A model generated the notes under the pieces. That model had not been told where the DNA came from, did no database searches, and saw nothing but the letters and a program-made list of their open reading frames with translations. Both the position numbers and the translations under genes were made by a program. A stretch of DNA of 64,000 bases from contig JAQOTA010000010.1 of NCBI GenBank assembly GCA_029532415.1, positions 1 through 64,000 on the forward strand. Reading direction: 5' to 3'. Source of the stretch: Marasmius tenuissimus. Lineage: Eukaryota; Basidiomycota; Agaricomycetes; Agaricales; Marasmiaceae. Shown here piece by piece: positions 44,606-56,419 of this stretch (its first letter is position 1; each line of letters starts with the position of its first letter).

Positions 44606-44752
44606 TAACTTGATTGCTTGACTTTGATGTCGTATGATAATCAATTGCAAGTGTGAACAAAGTATTACTAGTACGAGAAAACAATCAAGTAGAAGCATAT
44701 GTTTCAAGAAAATGTGAGTAAAGAACCAGTACACAGCACGTCATTAAGAGGA

Positions 44753-46524
44753 TTATACAGTGAAGTAATAAAATAGCTTCGTCAACTGAGGTTTGAGAAG
44801 TCGGCCAAGAAAATGTAATGATTCGGAGATGTAGCGTTGTAGTAAGTAAGGGTCCGGAGGAATGTTCGCAACGTATTGTACAGGTGATGGTGATGAGCTC
44901 GACAGAGTTGAAAGGAATCCTTGGGGAAGGGGGCTCAAAGCGCAACAAGAAAGTAAGAAATCGAGATTCGGCTTGTTGGTGTAGGGGTCGTTTTTGGGAC
45001 GCGGGTCAGAGTACTGGGGATTTACCAATGAAGTCGACGGTGCGGACTGAGATGGCGGAGTACCGGGAAGAAAGAGGGAAGATGGCCCCGCATGAGCATT
45101 TTCAAAGCTACTGCCACTCCCATGTACCGTCTTGTGGAACTCTGCCATGGACATCTCAAATTCATCAGAATCGATGTCTTGAGTCAGGTCGACGGCATCA
45201 AGGCGAGCTTTCTTCCTGGGACGTAGGACGGTGGTAGATCCATCTAATATAGGAACCACGTTAAGAATAGCAACTCAAGAGCTTCGAGTGTACGTACCAG
45301 ATGTGTCCTTGCCGTCAAAGAACGATCCCTCGGAGGCTTCAGCATCAGAGTCTAAAACTCTTTGGCGGCGGTATCTCTTGGAGGCGACTGGACAAATGAA
45401 GTTAAGCTGCGCCGCACGGTAAATGGTAAGAAGGACCAAGTACATACCTTTTGGCTTGGACTTGGCTTGAGAGCCTTCTCCCTCTGATTCCGTTGGCAGT
45501 CGGTCTGAGTGGGACTCGCGGTCATCTGAATCTTCGACGTCTGAAATTGTTGACGGGGACCACGAGGCGACAACTTCCTCAGGAATGGCCTTCCGCGTGA
45601 CTGGGATTGCTTTAGTCTCTTACGCCGAATAGATGAACAATTTGATCTTACCAATGTACAGACAATTGTTCTCAAAACCACGGCCAGCCGTACTTCGACT
45701 GATGTCCCGTATATCTTGCCCCGTGGGCTCAAGAAGGTGCTGACACAACGAAAGCTTTCGCTTATCGTTGCAGGCGAATACAAAGGGGGAGTAGGATTGC
45801 TCCCAAGTTTGATCAAAATGTTCGAATGGTTTTGGTAGATGCTTGCGGATAAGGTGATCGATCCGATCAAACGTTGCGTCTTCTGGTATATCTAACCCAG
45901 ATGGGAACCTGGCTGCATGCCCGCGTTGAATGGCTTCAACGATCTCCTGGCGGGAGGGCAGTGCCGAGGATTTGAGCTTCAGGGCCTTTTGTGAACTGCC
46001 GATAGTTGTCTACAAACCGACATATAGAATTGTAAGAGAGATGAGACGGTGCAAAGGAGCTGGAATCTTACCTTGAGTGTTCCATGAATATCCATGAATA
46101 GCAACCCGAGACGGAAGACTTTGGCGGAAGGCTTCTTCTTCTCATCATCTGAATTGACCTAGTATAAATAGTGTAAAGGCGCCTATGACAAGAGCAAAAC
46201 ACAAGCATAACGTACGTTCTTGTTGCTCTTTGACTTTTGCTTCTTCTTAGATTTTAGGCCTGCTTTTGCTTCCTTATTTGCGTTTTCCAACAATTGCTCC
46301 GCTTCATCCCCATCCTTCCCATCCAAGAGGGCATCGACAATCGCCCTTGCTGTTGAGCGCGGCTTCCGAGTCTTTGACACGCCAGTCGGCGCGTGGTGAT
46401 CGTTCCGCTTACGCTCACAATTCTTGCACGCGACTTGTGAACGGTCTGCATCCGAATCATCACTTTCAGATTCAAAGTTATCGCAGTGCTCACAGTGCTT
46501 GCAAGGTTTGGGCAAGGGAGCCAT
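44753..46524 (-). CDS. Hypothetical nuclear protein with Cys-rich N-terminus, multi-exon
   Basis: ATG at 46522-46524: MAPLPKPCKHCEHCDNFESE with CxxCxxC, then CKNCERKR, an incomplete zinc-ribbon-like pattern, and Lys-rich SKKKQKSKSNKN. Further exons: FRLGLLFMDIHGTLK (about 46080-46130), KLKSSALPSRQEIVEAIQRG and FDRIDHLIRKHLPKPFEHFD (about 45810-45990), CLYI at a donor near 45655, a Ser/Asp-rich linker, KRYRRQRVLDSDAEASEGSF, RPRKKARLDAVDLTQDID, and a Pro/Ser-rich C-terminus to the stop at 44753. Two basic stretches look like nuclear localisation signals. It converges with the integrase-core gene; their stops are about 148 bp apart. Repeated co-occurrence elsewhere would suggest both belong to one element. 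Confidence 0.55.
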
Positions 46525-48910
46525 GATAGATGAAGATGGTAAAAATGGTGAAGATGGTTCGCGAGGTGGTGATACGTGGCAGGGAATCAAAGGTGAAAAC
46601 TTTTCAAGCTCCGGTTTTTGAGACGCTGCAGGGAAAGTGACCCACGGGGGCGTGGTTTTTGAGAAGATACATATAAGGAAGGATGGGCGGCGAATGCCCC
46701 GGCCACACAAACATTCGTTAAGAAATCAAGTTGTCATTATCGGCGGTTGTTATAACAAGCATACAAGGAGTAGACGGCGTTGAAGGTACGTAGTACCTAC
46801 GGAGCCTTCAGTAGTCCGCTGTGGCTGCATAAAATCGACAGATCAGCTCAAGCCAGTCCGAAGTCTTTCTAATAAAATCCTACCTGTCGCTGTCCCGCTG
46901 GGTGGTTCATTCGAGATTTTGCAGTATTGGGGTCCGGTCCAAGGAACTATACGTCTATAAAGGCCAAGCGGCAGCGAGGTCGAATAGAATGGGGCCAGAC
47001 CTACAGGATCCCGGATGCCAGATGCTTGCAAGCCTCGCAATAGCAGCAGATATTGCAGCCAGGAAAGACCAATCTGTCTTGAGTAGAAATGTCCTTGAAG
47101 AAGCTTTCTAGAAGAAAAAGTTGGAGGATCATCGGGTGTAGATAGAAGGATGTGCGGATTAACATTGCAAAGGAATCTACAGCAAGTGGTTGGCAAATCA
47201 TGAATTATGAATCACTCAGTACAAGCAGACAGCGCACCTGGACCTAGACCCAAATCCCTTCCAAGAGATTACTTCAACCATCGGTAAATGCATGGCGGCT
47301 GCGGTTCGTTCAGGCGGCCTGACCACATCCTGAACTCAGTTGATTTAGCATGCCCCGGTGGAGTAATGACCCCAGGACCGTTCTTTACGTTCAATAGCCA
47401 CCGCTGCCGGTAATATCCATAATGTCGGAGGAACGGTTTTACGAAGGAGGAGGGAGGAAGAGACGATGACTGTTGAACGTTGACCGTTGACACGGTCGAA
47501 ACGTTGAGATCTCGGCGATTTGGTGATCAACAACGTCATGTGACCGGAAAAGGCGGACCGAAGTCAGTTTGCGCGCGCGCACTTGTCCCCGTCCAGTGGG
47601 CAGCTTTCTCATCTCAGATTTACTTGGTTTTGGTGCGTGGTCAGGATTTTAAACCACACAGAACTCAGAAATGGGCCAACAATGAAGTAAAGCATGTAAA
47701 ACTTCGGATTTTGAGCTATGTGAATGACAACTGATGATTGCATGACGGGGTCAAGGTATAATAGGTGTTCCAGAAAGACTGAGTGGGCTGTTTGCGTTAT
47801 CTTCAAAGCACACCTCATCCCGGGAAACCCGCCGCGACGCTGCCTTTTGATTTACTACCAGTACTCAACTCGACACTGAGGTTCGTAGCAAACGCACCTG
47901 TCACCCGGAATACCCTTTGTCCCTTCCCCCAATTCCTTCATCCTTCGAGAGTGGGTGGTCAATGTCCTTGGATTCCTTTCCATCCTCTCTCCAACCAAGA
48001 GTATGCGACAGTTATGGAGAGGCGACATTCCAGGGCCCGTCAGAGGTAGCGAGATGATTGCTCAGCTTCCTCCAGCGACATGCAGCTGACTTGTGGGAGT
48101 TGGTGCGGTCCACTAGTGAGGTGAGAGGTGGTATGTCGGAATATTGCCACTATCTCGAGTCATGAACCAGATACATGTGGCGGGCAAGGTATTCTGTTGG
48201 GTTTTCATGCGAATACACTGGCAGGCGAGAGAACGAGATTGGGTATGATGCCAACAGGGAGCATGGCGTATGCCGGCACCTGCGGAGATGGACCGGGTTG
48301 ATTATGAATTCTGATTGGTCGATGACTTGCGCCATCCTAATTAGAACTTGGGCCGCAACGGACATGAGCCACGAGCCTCAATTGAGGCTTTATAGAGCCA
48401 AGGGACTGAGACTGATGATCGTGAAGGTGGTAAAAAGACAAGGCGGGCGAAAAGACATGCGTCGTGCCACGGGCTGGTCGTGGCCGGTTTGGCCCAGGAC
48501 TCAGGAGTCTGCCGCGGCGGTCGGTGTTCTGAGATAGGGAACCTCAGTGAGTCAGAGAGCAGCAACTCGTGAAACAAAAATTTGGCTTTCCGCGAAAAAA
48601 GAAAATATACGGTTATTGCTATGACAGTTTCGATGGAAAGGTCGGATTCACTTTGCATTCTTCTCAAGTCCAAGACAATCCTCGGAATCGCGGTAAGGAG
48701 CGGCTCGCTTTGGGTCGCTTGGCTGCTTTCAACGTCTTCGACCTTATGATGATAGAAGCTGTCTATTGAGGCTTGCTAGGTTCGCAGATGGGGGGCGAGC
48801 AATCAAGTGGAGAGCGAATGGCGTGGCAGGAGGCAGTCACTGAACAAAATGAACTCAGAAATTCGGGCTTCCAACTTGGCCCTTCCTTTGGAGGTTGAGC
48901 CCGGTGGGTT
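46525..48910. other. No recognisable gene
   Basis: Short frames on both strands, none with domain features. 46525-46720 is probably the 5' leader of the preceding gene. Confidence 0.35.
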
Positions 48911-49162
48911 CTATTTTCTGGTGATATCGAGAGCAAGAGCAACTTCGTTTTCCTCTTCAGCGTCAGCCTCCCTCTCGAGATATGCTATGACCTCCTGCTC
49001 CTCTTCCTCGTTCGCGAGCTCAGCGTCACGAGTTTTCTCCTGGTGTTCGATGTGAAAGAGTGCCCCTTCATATGCACTGAGCAGCGCGGTATTGTTCAGT
49101 GGCTTCATCATCCATCGCTCTATCCGCTGACGTGTTAGCGCCTCGAGATTCGATGGGATCAC
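48911..49162 (-). CDS. Small acidic helical open frame, 83 codons
   Basis: Starts at 49160-49162 and reads QRIERWMMKPLNNTALLSAY, EHQEKTRDAELANEEEEQEV, YLEREADAEEENEVALALDI, stop 48911. The Glu-rich stretch looks like a real coiled coil, but the protein is short and no neighbour helps. It may be an exon of a larger minus-strand gene. Confidence 0.3.
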   Translation of the reverse strand: MIPSNLEALTRQRIERWMMKPLNNTALLSAYEGALFHIEHQEKTRDAELANEEEEQEVIAYLEREADAEEENEVALALDITRK

Positions 49163-49605
49163 CCATGCACTAGCGGAGCAAGAGGACGCGAACGAGAGTC
49201 AGGCCATTCATCTTGTCACTACAACAGTGATGGGCGAGCCAGTTCACACTTACTATTGTTTTTGTCCAAATAATTCGACTAATACCCATTGTTGAGTGCA
49301 TTCCTGATGTCCTTTCACTTGTGTCTCACGGAGAACTTGTTGAGGAGATCGTATCTGGGTGATATGGGTCAGGAATGCCTCATCTCGGAAAGATACAGGA
49401 GAGCAAAGGGCAACAAATTCTCACCACGGCCGGCCATTTGGGAAAGCCCGTGCGGAGCACGCAAACAACATCGTCAATGGTGTGATTTGACATGATCTTT
49501 GGAAGGTAGGAGCGTGTGTGCTGGACGTTTGTGCTCGTGCTCGAGTAGGTCTCTTTAGCGAGGTACACAGCCAGAGTTCGTTCCAGTCAATCTTCGGTCA
49601 AGTCG

Positions 49606-50250
49606 ATGCCTAAGTCGGGTGCGATCATCATTCCTGTCATGATCTCCAGCGACAAAACACAGACCATCCTTTTTGCAAAAAGGCTGCATACCCCGCCTAT
49701 TTACGCTATTGGAAACCTCCCAAAGAAGGTTTGGCGAAAGCCTAGTCAACAATTGCAAGGGCAGGTCCTTCTGGCTTATCTTCGCATGAACCGCCTGGAG
49801 CACGTTACCAACGAAGCATGCCAAAGACATACTATTGCCAGTCTTTTGCACTCTTGTTTATCATTCCTTGTTTTGCCTCTCAAAGCAACCGGGCTGGGGG
49901 AAATCGTTTTGCAAAGTGGAGATAGAGTTAAGCTTCAGTGTCATCCTATCCTGGCCACATACGTCGGTGGCTATCTCGAGCGGATCCTCGTTACCACACG
50001 TCGCTGTGGCAAATGTCCATGCTGTGGTACCAAGAAGGATCGCCCTGGTGGTCGCCTTGTCTCGACCCATATACTGACTACGGTGCCGCTCTGGAAGCAG
50101 CCAAGACAGTGAGCAGGACAGCATGGGCTGACAGCTCTTACGCCCTCGACCTCAAGCTCATCCAACATCCATTGATTAAAAATGTCCTCAGTACTAGTAG
50201 CGTGATATTGATATTCGACAGTGATACTAAGCAAACCTTCTCAGAATCGA
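49606..50250 (+). pseudogene. Plavaka-family transposase fragment, copy 3
   Basis: Contains the central block of the family: IIPVMISSDKTQTILFAKRL, PPIYAIGNLPKKVWRKPSQQ, LLHSCLSFLVLPLKATGLGE, CHPILATYVGGYLERIL and CGKCPCC. The frame then breaks near 50050 and continues as ALEAAKTVSRTAWADSSYAL and LKLIQHPLIKNVLS. Neither the C2H2 N-terminus nor the HYP/FGSPNG block was found. Sequence differs strongly from the other two copies (SSDKT against GSDKT or GADKT), so it belongs to another subfamily. Dead fragment. Confidence 0.7.
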
Positions 50251-51796
50251 AGTGAAAAGATGCACGACACGGAACCGCCGGGAGATCCGAAATCCAGACA
50301 GAACCACTGCTCGGACTACGGATAGCAGTCCTTTCCTTGAGTTGCCAATCAATCTTTATCAAGTCAAGCGCAAGAAGTCGAGTACAGGGAGGTCTAAGAG
50401 AGCATCAGTGACGTTCTTTTCTTCCGTTCCAGTGTACTACAAGGCGCTCGAGTAAGTACAGTATCCTCACCGTGAAGTACAAGATGACTCACTCTTGGCT
50501 AAGACGCTTCAGTTGGGGAGTGCCGAGCACCTCGTCCTTCTCTACCTTCTCTACTCATCTAATATAACCAATACTGCCCTCAAGAAAAGCCCCTAAATGG
50601 TCAGCATACTAATGCCGCTACGCTGCTTGCGCAGCTCGAAAAGAACAGATTTCCGTGGAGCAAACATCGTCAGGTGTAGATCATAACAAGCGAATACAGA
50701 AGGATAACGAAGTGGACTGAATGAGGAAGTGTGGGTGCACAACTTCAAGTTAATGCTGACGACATACGCATTCGTTCTAGTTTACCCTTCCAGTACTCAG
50801 AGTCTCATGCTCGTTTCTCTTTCTCCTGCACGGCACAAACACTCCCGAAATGAATATTTGAATGTTGAATGTTGAGGACTTGATCCTAGGATCCGGGAGT
50901 CAGAGGTGATCAGATGCCAGAATTCTATCTCGAAGCGGTGGGTAGAAGAGTCGAGAGATAAGATCTGAGATTTCATGAGGGACAGAGGGCGTACAGGAGC
51001 TGGAAATGCACCGTACAGGTGGTGGGACGGTGAGGTGACATGCTCGTACTAAGATCCCAAAGTTTCCGTATAATGACAGTGACCATAAGAAGGCACATGT
51101 CTCCTCGGTAAGTTACCTACGTGAAGGATTCATGGTTTAACTACACCAATGCTGACTGGCGGGTCCACGAAGATCCATTCTTTTTGAGCGCTGCGCGAGC
51201 ATCATGGCGGCATGGGTATGCTGGCCATCGATGGGCTTCTTGAGGGCAGTGTTGGTTCTATTGGAGAGCATCCTGTTTTCCCAGCGACAAAGACCTCATA
51301 CGACATCAGAGGAGCTTACTGGACACGTGAGGGGGCAGGCGGAGCCCTGGTGAGCACCGTAAGCCGATTCACAAGGGTGAGTGTTCCTCAATCCTGTTTC
51401 CTTGGCGCAGTTTTACTCAACACCCCAAACGGTAGCTTCTTTCACCGAGTCGATCATAAATGGCTCATCTTTCAGTAATTTCTCTGCGTCGTTGGCATTG
51501 AGCTCTGTCATGGGTGACATACTCGGTCAGGAATGGCGAAGGAGGCACCACGCGGTGTTGGTCTCGAATGTACGTGGTTCCTATGGTTTCCTCGAGTTCG
51601 TCAAATGATATTTTTATTCACTAGGTGTCCTTGACTTGGTAAGGACGCTGAGAAGAAATTCGAGGACCGATACCTCCACTTAGTAACAACTGGACCGACC
51701 GACGGTAATTTCATCTTCACTGGTCAGTGATGACCCTTTCCTACTCTCCCTAATTCACTCGGTGCTCGCGTTCTATGCCAATCCAACATTCATACG
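50251..51796. other. No confident gene; open frames at 51212-51608
   Basis: 51212-51608 reads IDGLLEGSVGSIGEHPVFPA and later FYSTPQTVASFTESIINGSS, SLALSSVMGDILGQEWRRRH. It could be two exons of an unknown protein joined over an intron near 51377-51410, but no family is recognised. Confidence 0.3.
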
Positions 51797-52268
51797 CACA
51801 GTCGGAGCACTCCAAAAGTGAGAACTTGTTGTCCGGTTGAATATCGTTGAACGCGGTATGTTTCTCCAAGCAGTCTCAACCTGCTGATAGTCTGACATCT
51901 AGAGGTCAGCCGTAGCAATCAGCCGAATCTATACCGACAACAGTTAAAGATACCGTATCCCGGTGAGGGCCGGACCGTCACCGATTCGACAACAGATATT
52001 GGAGAAGGTCAACATTACTGGAGTCGGAGAATGACTGGAAGTGATCTTCCATCACTCACCTCCGTTTTTCAGTACGTTCAACCTGCATGCACAAATCTCT
52101 ACTGACGCCGGACAATAACCCACAGAGCGCGGAAGTCTGACAAGGAAGTTGCATTGGCAAACATTGTGCGGCACGAGAGCCGAATCGAGTTCGGGTGGTA
52201 TGGCTCTGAGGTGACTACTGAGAATTCGATCCGATGCAAGACATGCAACACTATCAGACCATGAAATA
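51797..52268 (+). repeat. Direct repeat X, copy 2
   Basis: Near-identical to 20970-21440. It runs into 52210-52284, the start of the transportin repeat, then jumps at a short TGA/GATAT junction over about 515 bp that are present at 21490-21975. Confidence 0.85.
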
Positions 52269-52284
52269 CTACCGGACCAATCAT

Positions 52285-52539
52285 GATATGCAATATAGTC
52301 CGGTACACGAGTGAAGCTGTTCAGACTTCTGTGGAACATCATCAATGAGCTAAGAAAAATACAGAAAAGATGGATCGGTTCTACTTACTCGAGTTGTAGT
52401 CCTCTGAACTGCAACTGACACGTTGGTGGACTCCTGGATAGTGTTCGGAATTTCCTACAGGCCAGCAGGTTGAGGTGCTCATCAAGCGATCGTCAATCGC
52501 GGCGATCCTTCAACTTCGCCCTTGCAGAGCTTCGGTGTC
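52285..52539 (-). pseudogene. Transportin N-terminal remnant at inner end of right arm
   Basis: Counterpart of 18576-18830: exon 1 remnant, intron of 60 nt (donor GTAAGT) and PDYIAYLA, then abrupt loss of homology at 52285. Like the left copy it lacks the insertion between PDY and IAY. Confidence 0.8.
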
Positions 52540-52839
52540 ATCACAGACTCCAGAGCAACCCACTTTTACAGGCAGACGTCCAGGTCGGCACATTTTCGGG
52601 CCCGCTTGTCGAATAGATCCAGGGCGGGTGTCAGTGCTAGCAACGGACTGCGAGCGAGTTAGCCGCCGAGAGAGCCCGGGAAGTACACGCTTGGTGCTAT
52701 TGGCCGGCGGATCTCGAAACAGACGCGGAGAACGCAATCCGAAGTTGCCCTCGTACCACGACACACGTCGTCGATGCCAGGTAACATCAGCAGTAGAGCC
52801 CTTTCGACCTCCACTTCCAGTATAGTATTGGATCGCCGC

Positions 52840-52994
52840 TGGAGTAGGGGATCGGGGATAGCGAACCGAGCCGAGGATGTTTGGGAATGTTAGAGTAGAG
52901 CCGTTAGCGGCGGTTAGGGACAGCCAGCACACGGCAGAGAACCACGACGACGAATCTACGCATTTCTCCTGTTAGTCTCTGATAGACTGTCCCA
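52840..52994 (+). repeat. 5' LTR (right arm); mirror 18121-18275
   Basis: 155 bp starting TGGAGTAGGGG and ending CTGTCCCA, homologous over its length to 56254-56419. Flanked on the left by GCCGC. Confidence 0.7.
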
Positions 52995-52996
52995 TC

Positions 52997-53015
52997 TGGT
53001 GACGAGAGCGGATTC
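52997..53015 (+). other. Putative tRNA primer-binding site; mirror 18100-18118
   Basis: TGGTGACGAGAGCGGATTC begins two bases after the 5' LTR. Its complement ends in ...CTCTCGTCACCA, the shape of a tRNA 3' end (acceptor strand, discriminator, CCA). The tRNA identity was not determined. Confidence 0.6.
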
Positions 53016-53320
53016 AACCACGCGAGGCACAACTGGACAACCTCTTGCTGCGACCAAGGAAATTAGACCATCCCAAACGTCATCCGACCTGTTCACTACA
53101 CGCTCACTCCTCGTTCACCTAGTTTAACCTCCTCATCAGTCACGCACACGCACTGTTGCAGCTCTCAAGCCCTATTCTTACGTCTTGAACCAACCAACCG
53201 TTTTACTCGTTGTACCGCCAAAGTGGATCTCGAGCTCCAGCGCGCATATATTCTGGCCCATCATCCATACCCCAACTGGCCCATCCTGCGAGCTAGACTC
53301 GATCCAGAGCACGTCGGACA

Positions 53321-54015
53321 GTGGACTCGAGCCCCGTTAGCTCCGAGTCATCGTTGTCATTGAGCGCCATAATCCCCTCTCCAGTCTTTCTGTCACCACC
53401 TCCCTATTCACCTCCTCGAGCGACTACAGACCTCAGAAGGTCTCGTTCGACGTCGGATACCGCATACGCCCTCGGACCGGCATCTTGGCCACCTATACCG
53501 AGGATCAGTACTGCGCCAGAACCACCAACGCGACCTCAAGCGCCAGTATCAGACGACGAACACACCATGGCAGCCGACTTCAGGTAGGATCCCTCGGTTT
53601 TCGGGGGAGCTGGACGAGTCAGTCAACCCTAAGGACTGGGTGAAGGAGGTTAAGCTACAGTTCGACCTGGGGAAGATAGCGGCGAACAAGCAGGTCGAGA
53701 TAGTGGAATCGCTGCTGGCGTCGGATAGCGTGGCGGAGGACTGGCAATTGGTAGAATGAAGACCTAACGGATGAGCAGCGCCGAGGGAGCTGGGAGGACT
53801 TTGTGAAGGTGTTTATTGAGCGGTTTGGGAAGAAACCGAAGCCGAAGCCGAAGCCGAAGCCGAAGCCGAAGCCGAAGCCGAAGCCGAGGCCGAGGCCGAG
53901 GAAGGGAGAGATGGTAAAAGAGATGCTGGAGATGAAGCTGTCAGATCATAGATGGCGACCTCGAGAAGACCTCAGCCCACATCGACTTTGCCGACAACCC
54001 ACTTGCTCGCGCTAA
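53321..54015 (+). pseudogene. Retrotransposon gag remnant (right arm); mirror 17124-17794
   Basis: Ser/Pro-rich N-terminal part (SSESSLSLSAIIPSPVFLSP), then in another frame FSGELDESVNPKDWVKEVKL and IVESLLASDSVAEDW, then WEDFVKVFIERFGKK. This is the order of the Ty3/Gypsy gag capsid region (F-G...NP-W...L...A--W...W--F---F---F). A Lys-Pro run encoded by CCGAAG repeats follows, and no zinc knuckle. At least one frameshift and one stop interrupt it. The first open frame starts at GTG, not ATG. Confidence 0.7.
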
Positions 54016-54210
54016 GCAGGCCCGCATGCAGTGACACTTGGTGAGCTTTGTGACAGGCGAATCGCGAGTCAACAGGGCCAAAGAGAGATTGGCAGGACGG
54101 ACTCGGACCTTCTTTCAGTAATCCCCTCCAACCCTCAGGCTCACCCTTTCTCTTCACCATTATTCCCTTTTGACACTTCCAACGCGTGTTTCCTTTTACG
54201 ATGGCTTTAT

Positions 54211-55262
54211 GGGCACCTCGACCTGCTGGTCTGCAGGAAATTCCGAGAATCCGAACACCATCCAGGAACCCACCGGCATGTCAGTTGCAGTTCAGAGAAC
54301 TATAACTCAGAGAACTGCAACTCGAGTAAGTAGAACCGACCAATCTTTTCTGTATTTTTTCTTGGCTCATTGATGATGTTCCACAGAAACTGAACAGCTT
54401 CACTCGTGTACCGGACTACTTATATACATTGCATATCTGGCACACATCCTTTGTGCCCACACCGAGCAGGAAGATCGCATTAGGACCATCGCAGGCTATT
54501 TACTCGAGAACAACAACGCCCGCCTCATCCTCAGCTCTTCACCCGAAGCGGCTCACTGCGTTAGAGCTGCGGTCTTGCGCGCGCTTGACGATCAATCGGT
54601 GATGATACGCAATGCGGCCAGTCAGTACGTCGTCGCCTTCACGGGAGTGCTCGAACCTGGAGAGTGGCCCGAGTGCCTCTCGCAGCTGGTGAACATGCTG
54701 AAAAATCCTGATTCAGACGGGCAAGTGGTGAGTTGCTCTCCGGATACTGTGCTACATACATCAGATTCACACTGCGACCTTTATCAGGCTGTGTTCGGCG
54801 TCCTCGAAAAAAAAAAGCCTGCGAAGATTATCCTCGTAAACTCGACGTCGAAGTGAACGGGACTCGCCCTCTCGAGTTCATGATTCCAGAATTCATTTCC
54901 TTAACTGAGCACCCTTCTTTGAAGATGCGATTACATGCTGTTGGCTGTCTTTCGTACTTCGTCCCCGTCAACTGCCAATCCTTCTTCGTTCACATCAACG
55001 CCTTCATTGCATGCCTTCTCAAAAGGGCTTCCGATGACGATCCCTCCGTCCGCAGACACGTCTGTCAGGCCCTCGTTCTGCTGCTCGCAGTACGACCTGG
55101 AAAAACTGATGGCCAAGATGGCCAACGTGGCGGAATATATGTTGCATTCCACGAAGGACAAGAACGAGAACGTCGCTCTTGAAGCTCGTGAACTCCGGCT
55201 GACATTTGCGGAGGACGCGGTTTTGGGGCCGTATCTCCAGCCATTGCTGGGCAAGGGGGCCC
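54211..55262 (+). pseudogene. Captured transportin segment inside LTR element (right arm)
   Basis: Mirror of 15877-16928. First intron 54326-54386; reading exon 1 straight into exon 2 gives ITQRTATR-KLNSFTRV in one frame, showing correct splice phase. The same three lesions are present as in the left arm, so they predate the arm duplication. Downstream of 55262 the translation no longer resembles transportin. Confidence 0.88.
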
Positions 55263-55436
55263 CTGTGTTCACTGGTTCATCGCCCGGATACCCCAGTCGG
55301 CCATGGTGCATATGCTGTGCAGACTCGGGAATGGGGTACGAGACACGGTGTCGGGGCCCAGATCACCTACGAAACACCGTTCCCCTTGACACATGGGACA
55401 CGGCCCCTGTGCTCTCAGGACTGCTGAAGGTGTGGA

Positions 55437-55667
55437 ATGGAACGACATCCTGGCATGAGGTGCACGTCCAGACAGCTGCCGTCGAATGAGACGAGTTGGA
55501 GGAGGTTGTGTTGGATGGAAACGAGGGATAACTCCCGACCTCGTGTCGGGCCTTCGACCCCACCAATGTTCATTGTCTCGCCTGATGGGGTAGACCTCTC
55601 TTCGCTACTAGATAGCGGTTGCGGAGCTTATTACAACCAGGGAAACGGGGAAGGGTCGACGGCGTGA
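55437..55667 (+). pseudogene. Possible retroviral-type protease remnant (right arm); mirror 15472-15702
   Basis: One frame reads FIVSPDGVDLSSLLDSGCGA. LLDSG-x-A resembles the aspartic protease active-site loop of Gypsy elements, and it lies between gag and integrase where a protease would be. Only this motif supports it, and the flap and ILG motifs are not seen. Confidence 0.3.
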
Positions 55668-55887
55668 ACGGCGTGAACGGCATCCGTACGACCCCAAACC
55701 TTTCCATCAGATCTTCATGTATCATATACGATCCTCATGAATCGGATATTGACGTTTTTGATGTCTATCCAACCGAAGGAGAACAGAACGAAGGAGAACA
55801 GAACGAAGGAGAACAGAGGCGGAAGTATTCGACAGTGGTGGTGGATGGCAGTTCCTGTTTGGAAAGCCCCTCCCTTGAGCAGGCGAG

Positions 55888-56253
55888 GTGATATTCGAGC
55901 CCGGCAGTCCAGTACAGGTACACCGAAGCAAGTTAACAAACACCCACCGAGCGGATAAAAAACCACTTGCAAGGTGGTCAGAGCCGAGAAGGGTCGCAAA
56001 GCGGGGCCTGACTCACTCCTACCAGTTAGCATCCCTCGACGGTTTGGTGCTCAAAGGCGAAGTCCACGCGAGACGACTCAGAAGATTCCACCCGAACGAA
56101 GGCACGAAGCTCTTTGAGGACCAGAGGGAGATAGAGGACAAGATATTAAAGGGGGAAATGTGGTTTGAAACTGAGGAGGAAGGAGAGGAACAGGAGGAGC
56201 GGGACGACGTGTTACGCGACGAGGACGCCGTGCTTTTCTTCAGAGGGGGCACA
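55888..56253 (+). pseudogene. Gypsy integrase C-terminal part (right arm); mirror 14888-15251
   Basis: FEPGSPVQVHRSKLTNTHRA, then LARWSEPRRVAKRGLTHSYQ, LASLDGLVLKGEVHARRLRRF and an acidic tail. This follows the C-terminal (GPY/F-like) integrase region: GD-V-V, L-P-W-GP-V, SY-L--LDG, ARRLR-F. The frame runs on through the 3' LTR to 56400. The core with catalytic residues is not in this element. Confidence 0.7.
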
Positions 56254-56419
56254 TGGAGTAGGGGGGATGGATCGGGGATAGCGGACCGAGCGGAGCCGAG
56301 GATGTTCGGGACTGTTAGAGTGGAGCTATTGGCGGCGGTTAGGGACAGCCAGCACACAGCAGAGAACCACGACGACGAACCTACGCGTTTCCCCTGCTAG
56401 TCTCTGATGGACTGTCGCA
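56254..56419 (+). repeat. 3' LTR (right arm); mirror 14720-14885
   Basis: 166 bp starting TGGAGTAGGGG right after a purine-rich AGAGGGGGCACA tract and ending CTGTCGCA, followed by CCGCT. It shares the central ACAGCCAGCACAC and ACGACGACGAA blocks with the 5' LTR. Confidence 0.7.

Larger units (their letters stand above)
52840..56419 (+). mobile_element. Degenerate Gypsy-type LTR element with captured transportin (right arm)
   Basis: Same element as 14720-18275 in reverse. 5' LTR 52840-52994, 3' LTR 56254-56419, 3580 bp in all, 24 bp longer than the left copy because of a longer Lys-Pro codon repeat. The two LTRs differ by several substitutions and small indels (for example TTTGGGAATG against TTCGGGACTG), whereas the left and right elements barely differ. 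Insertion is thus much older than the inverted duplication. Confidence 0.75.
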
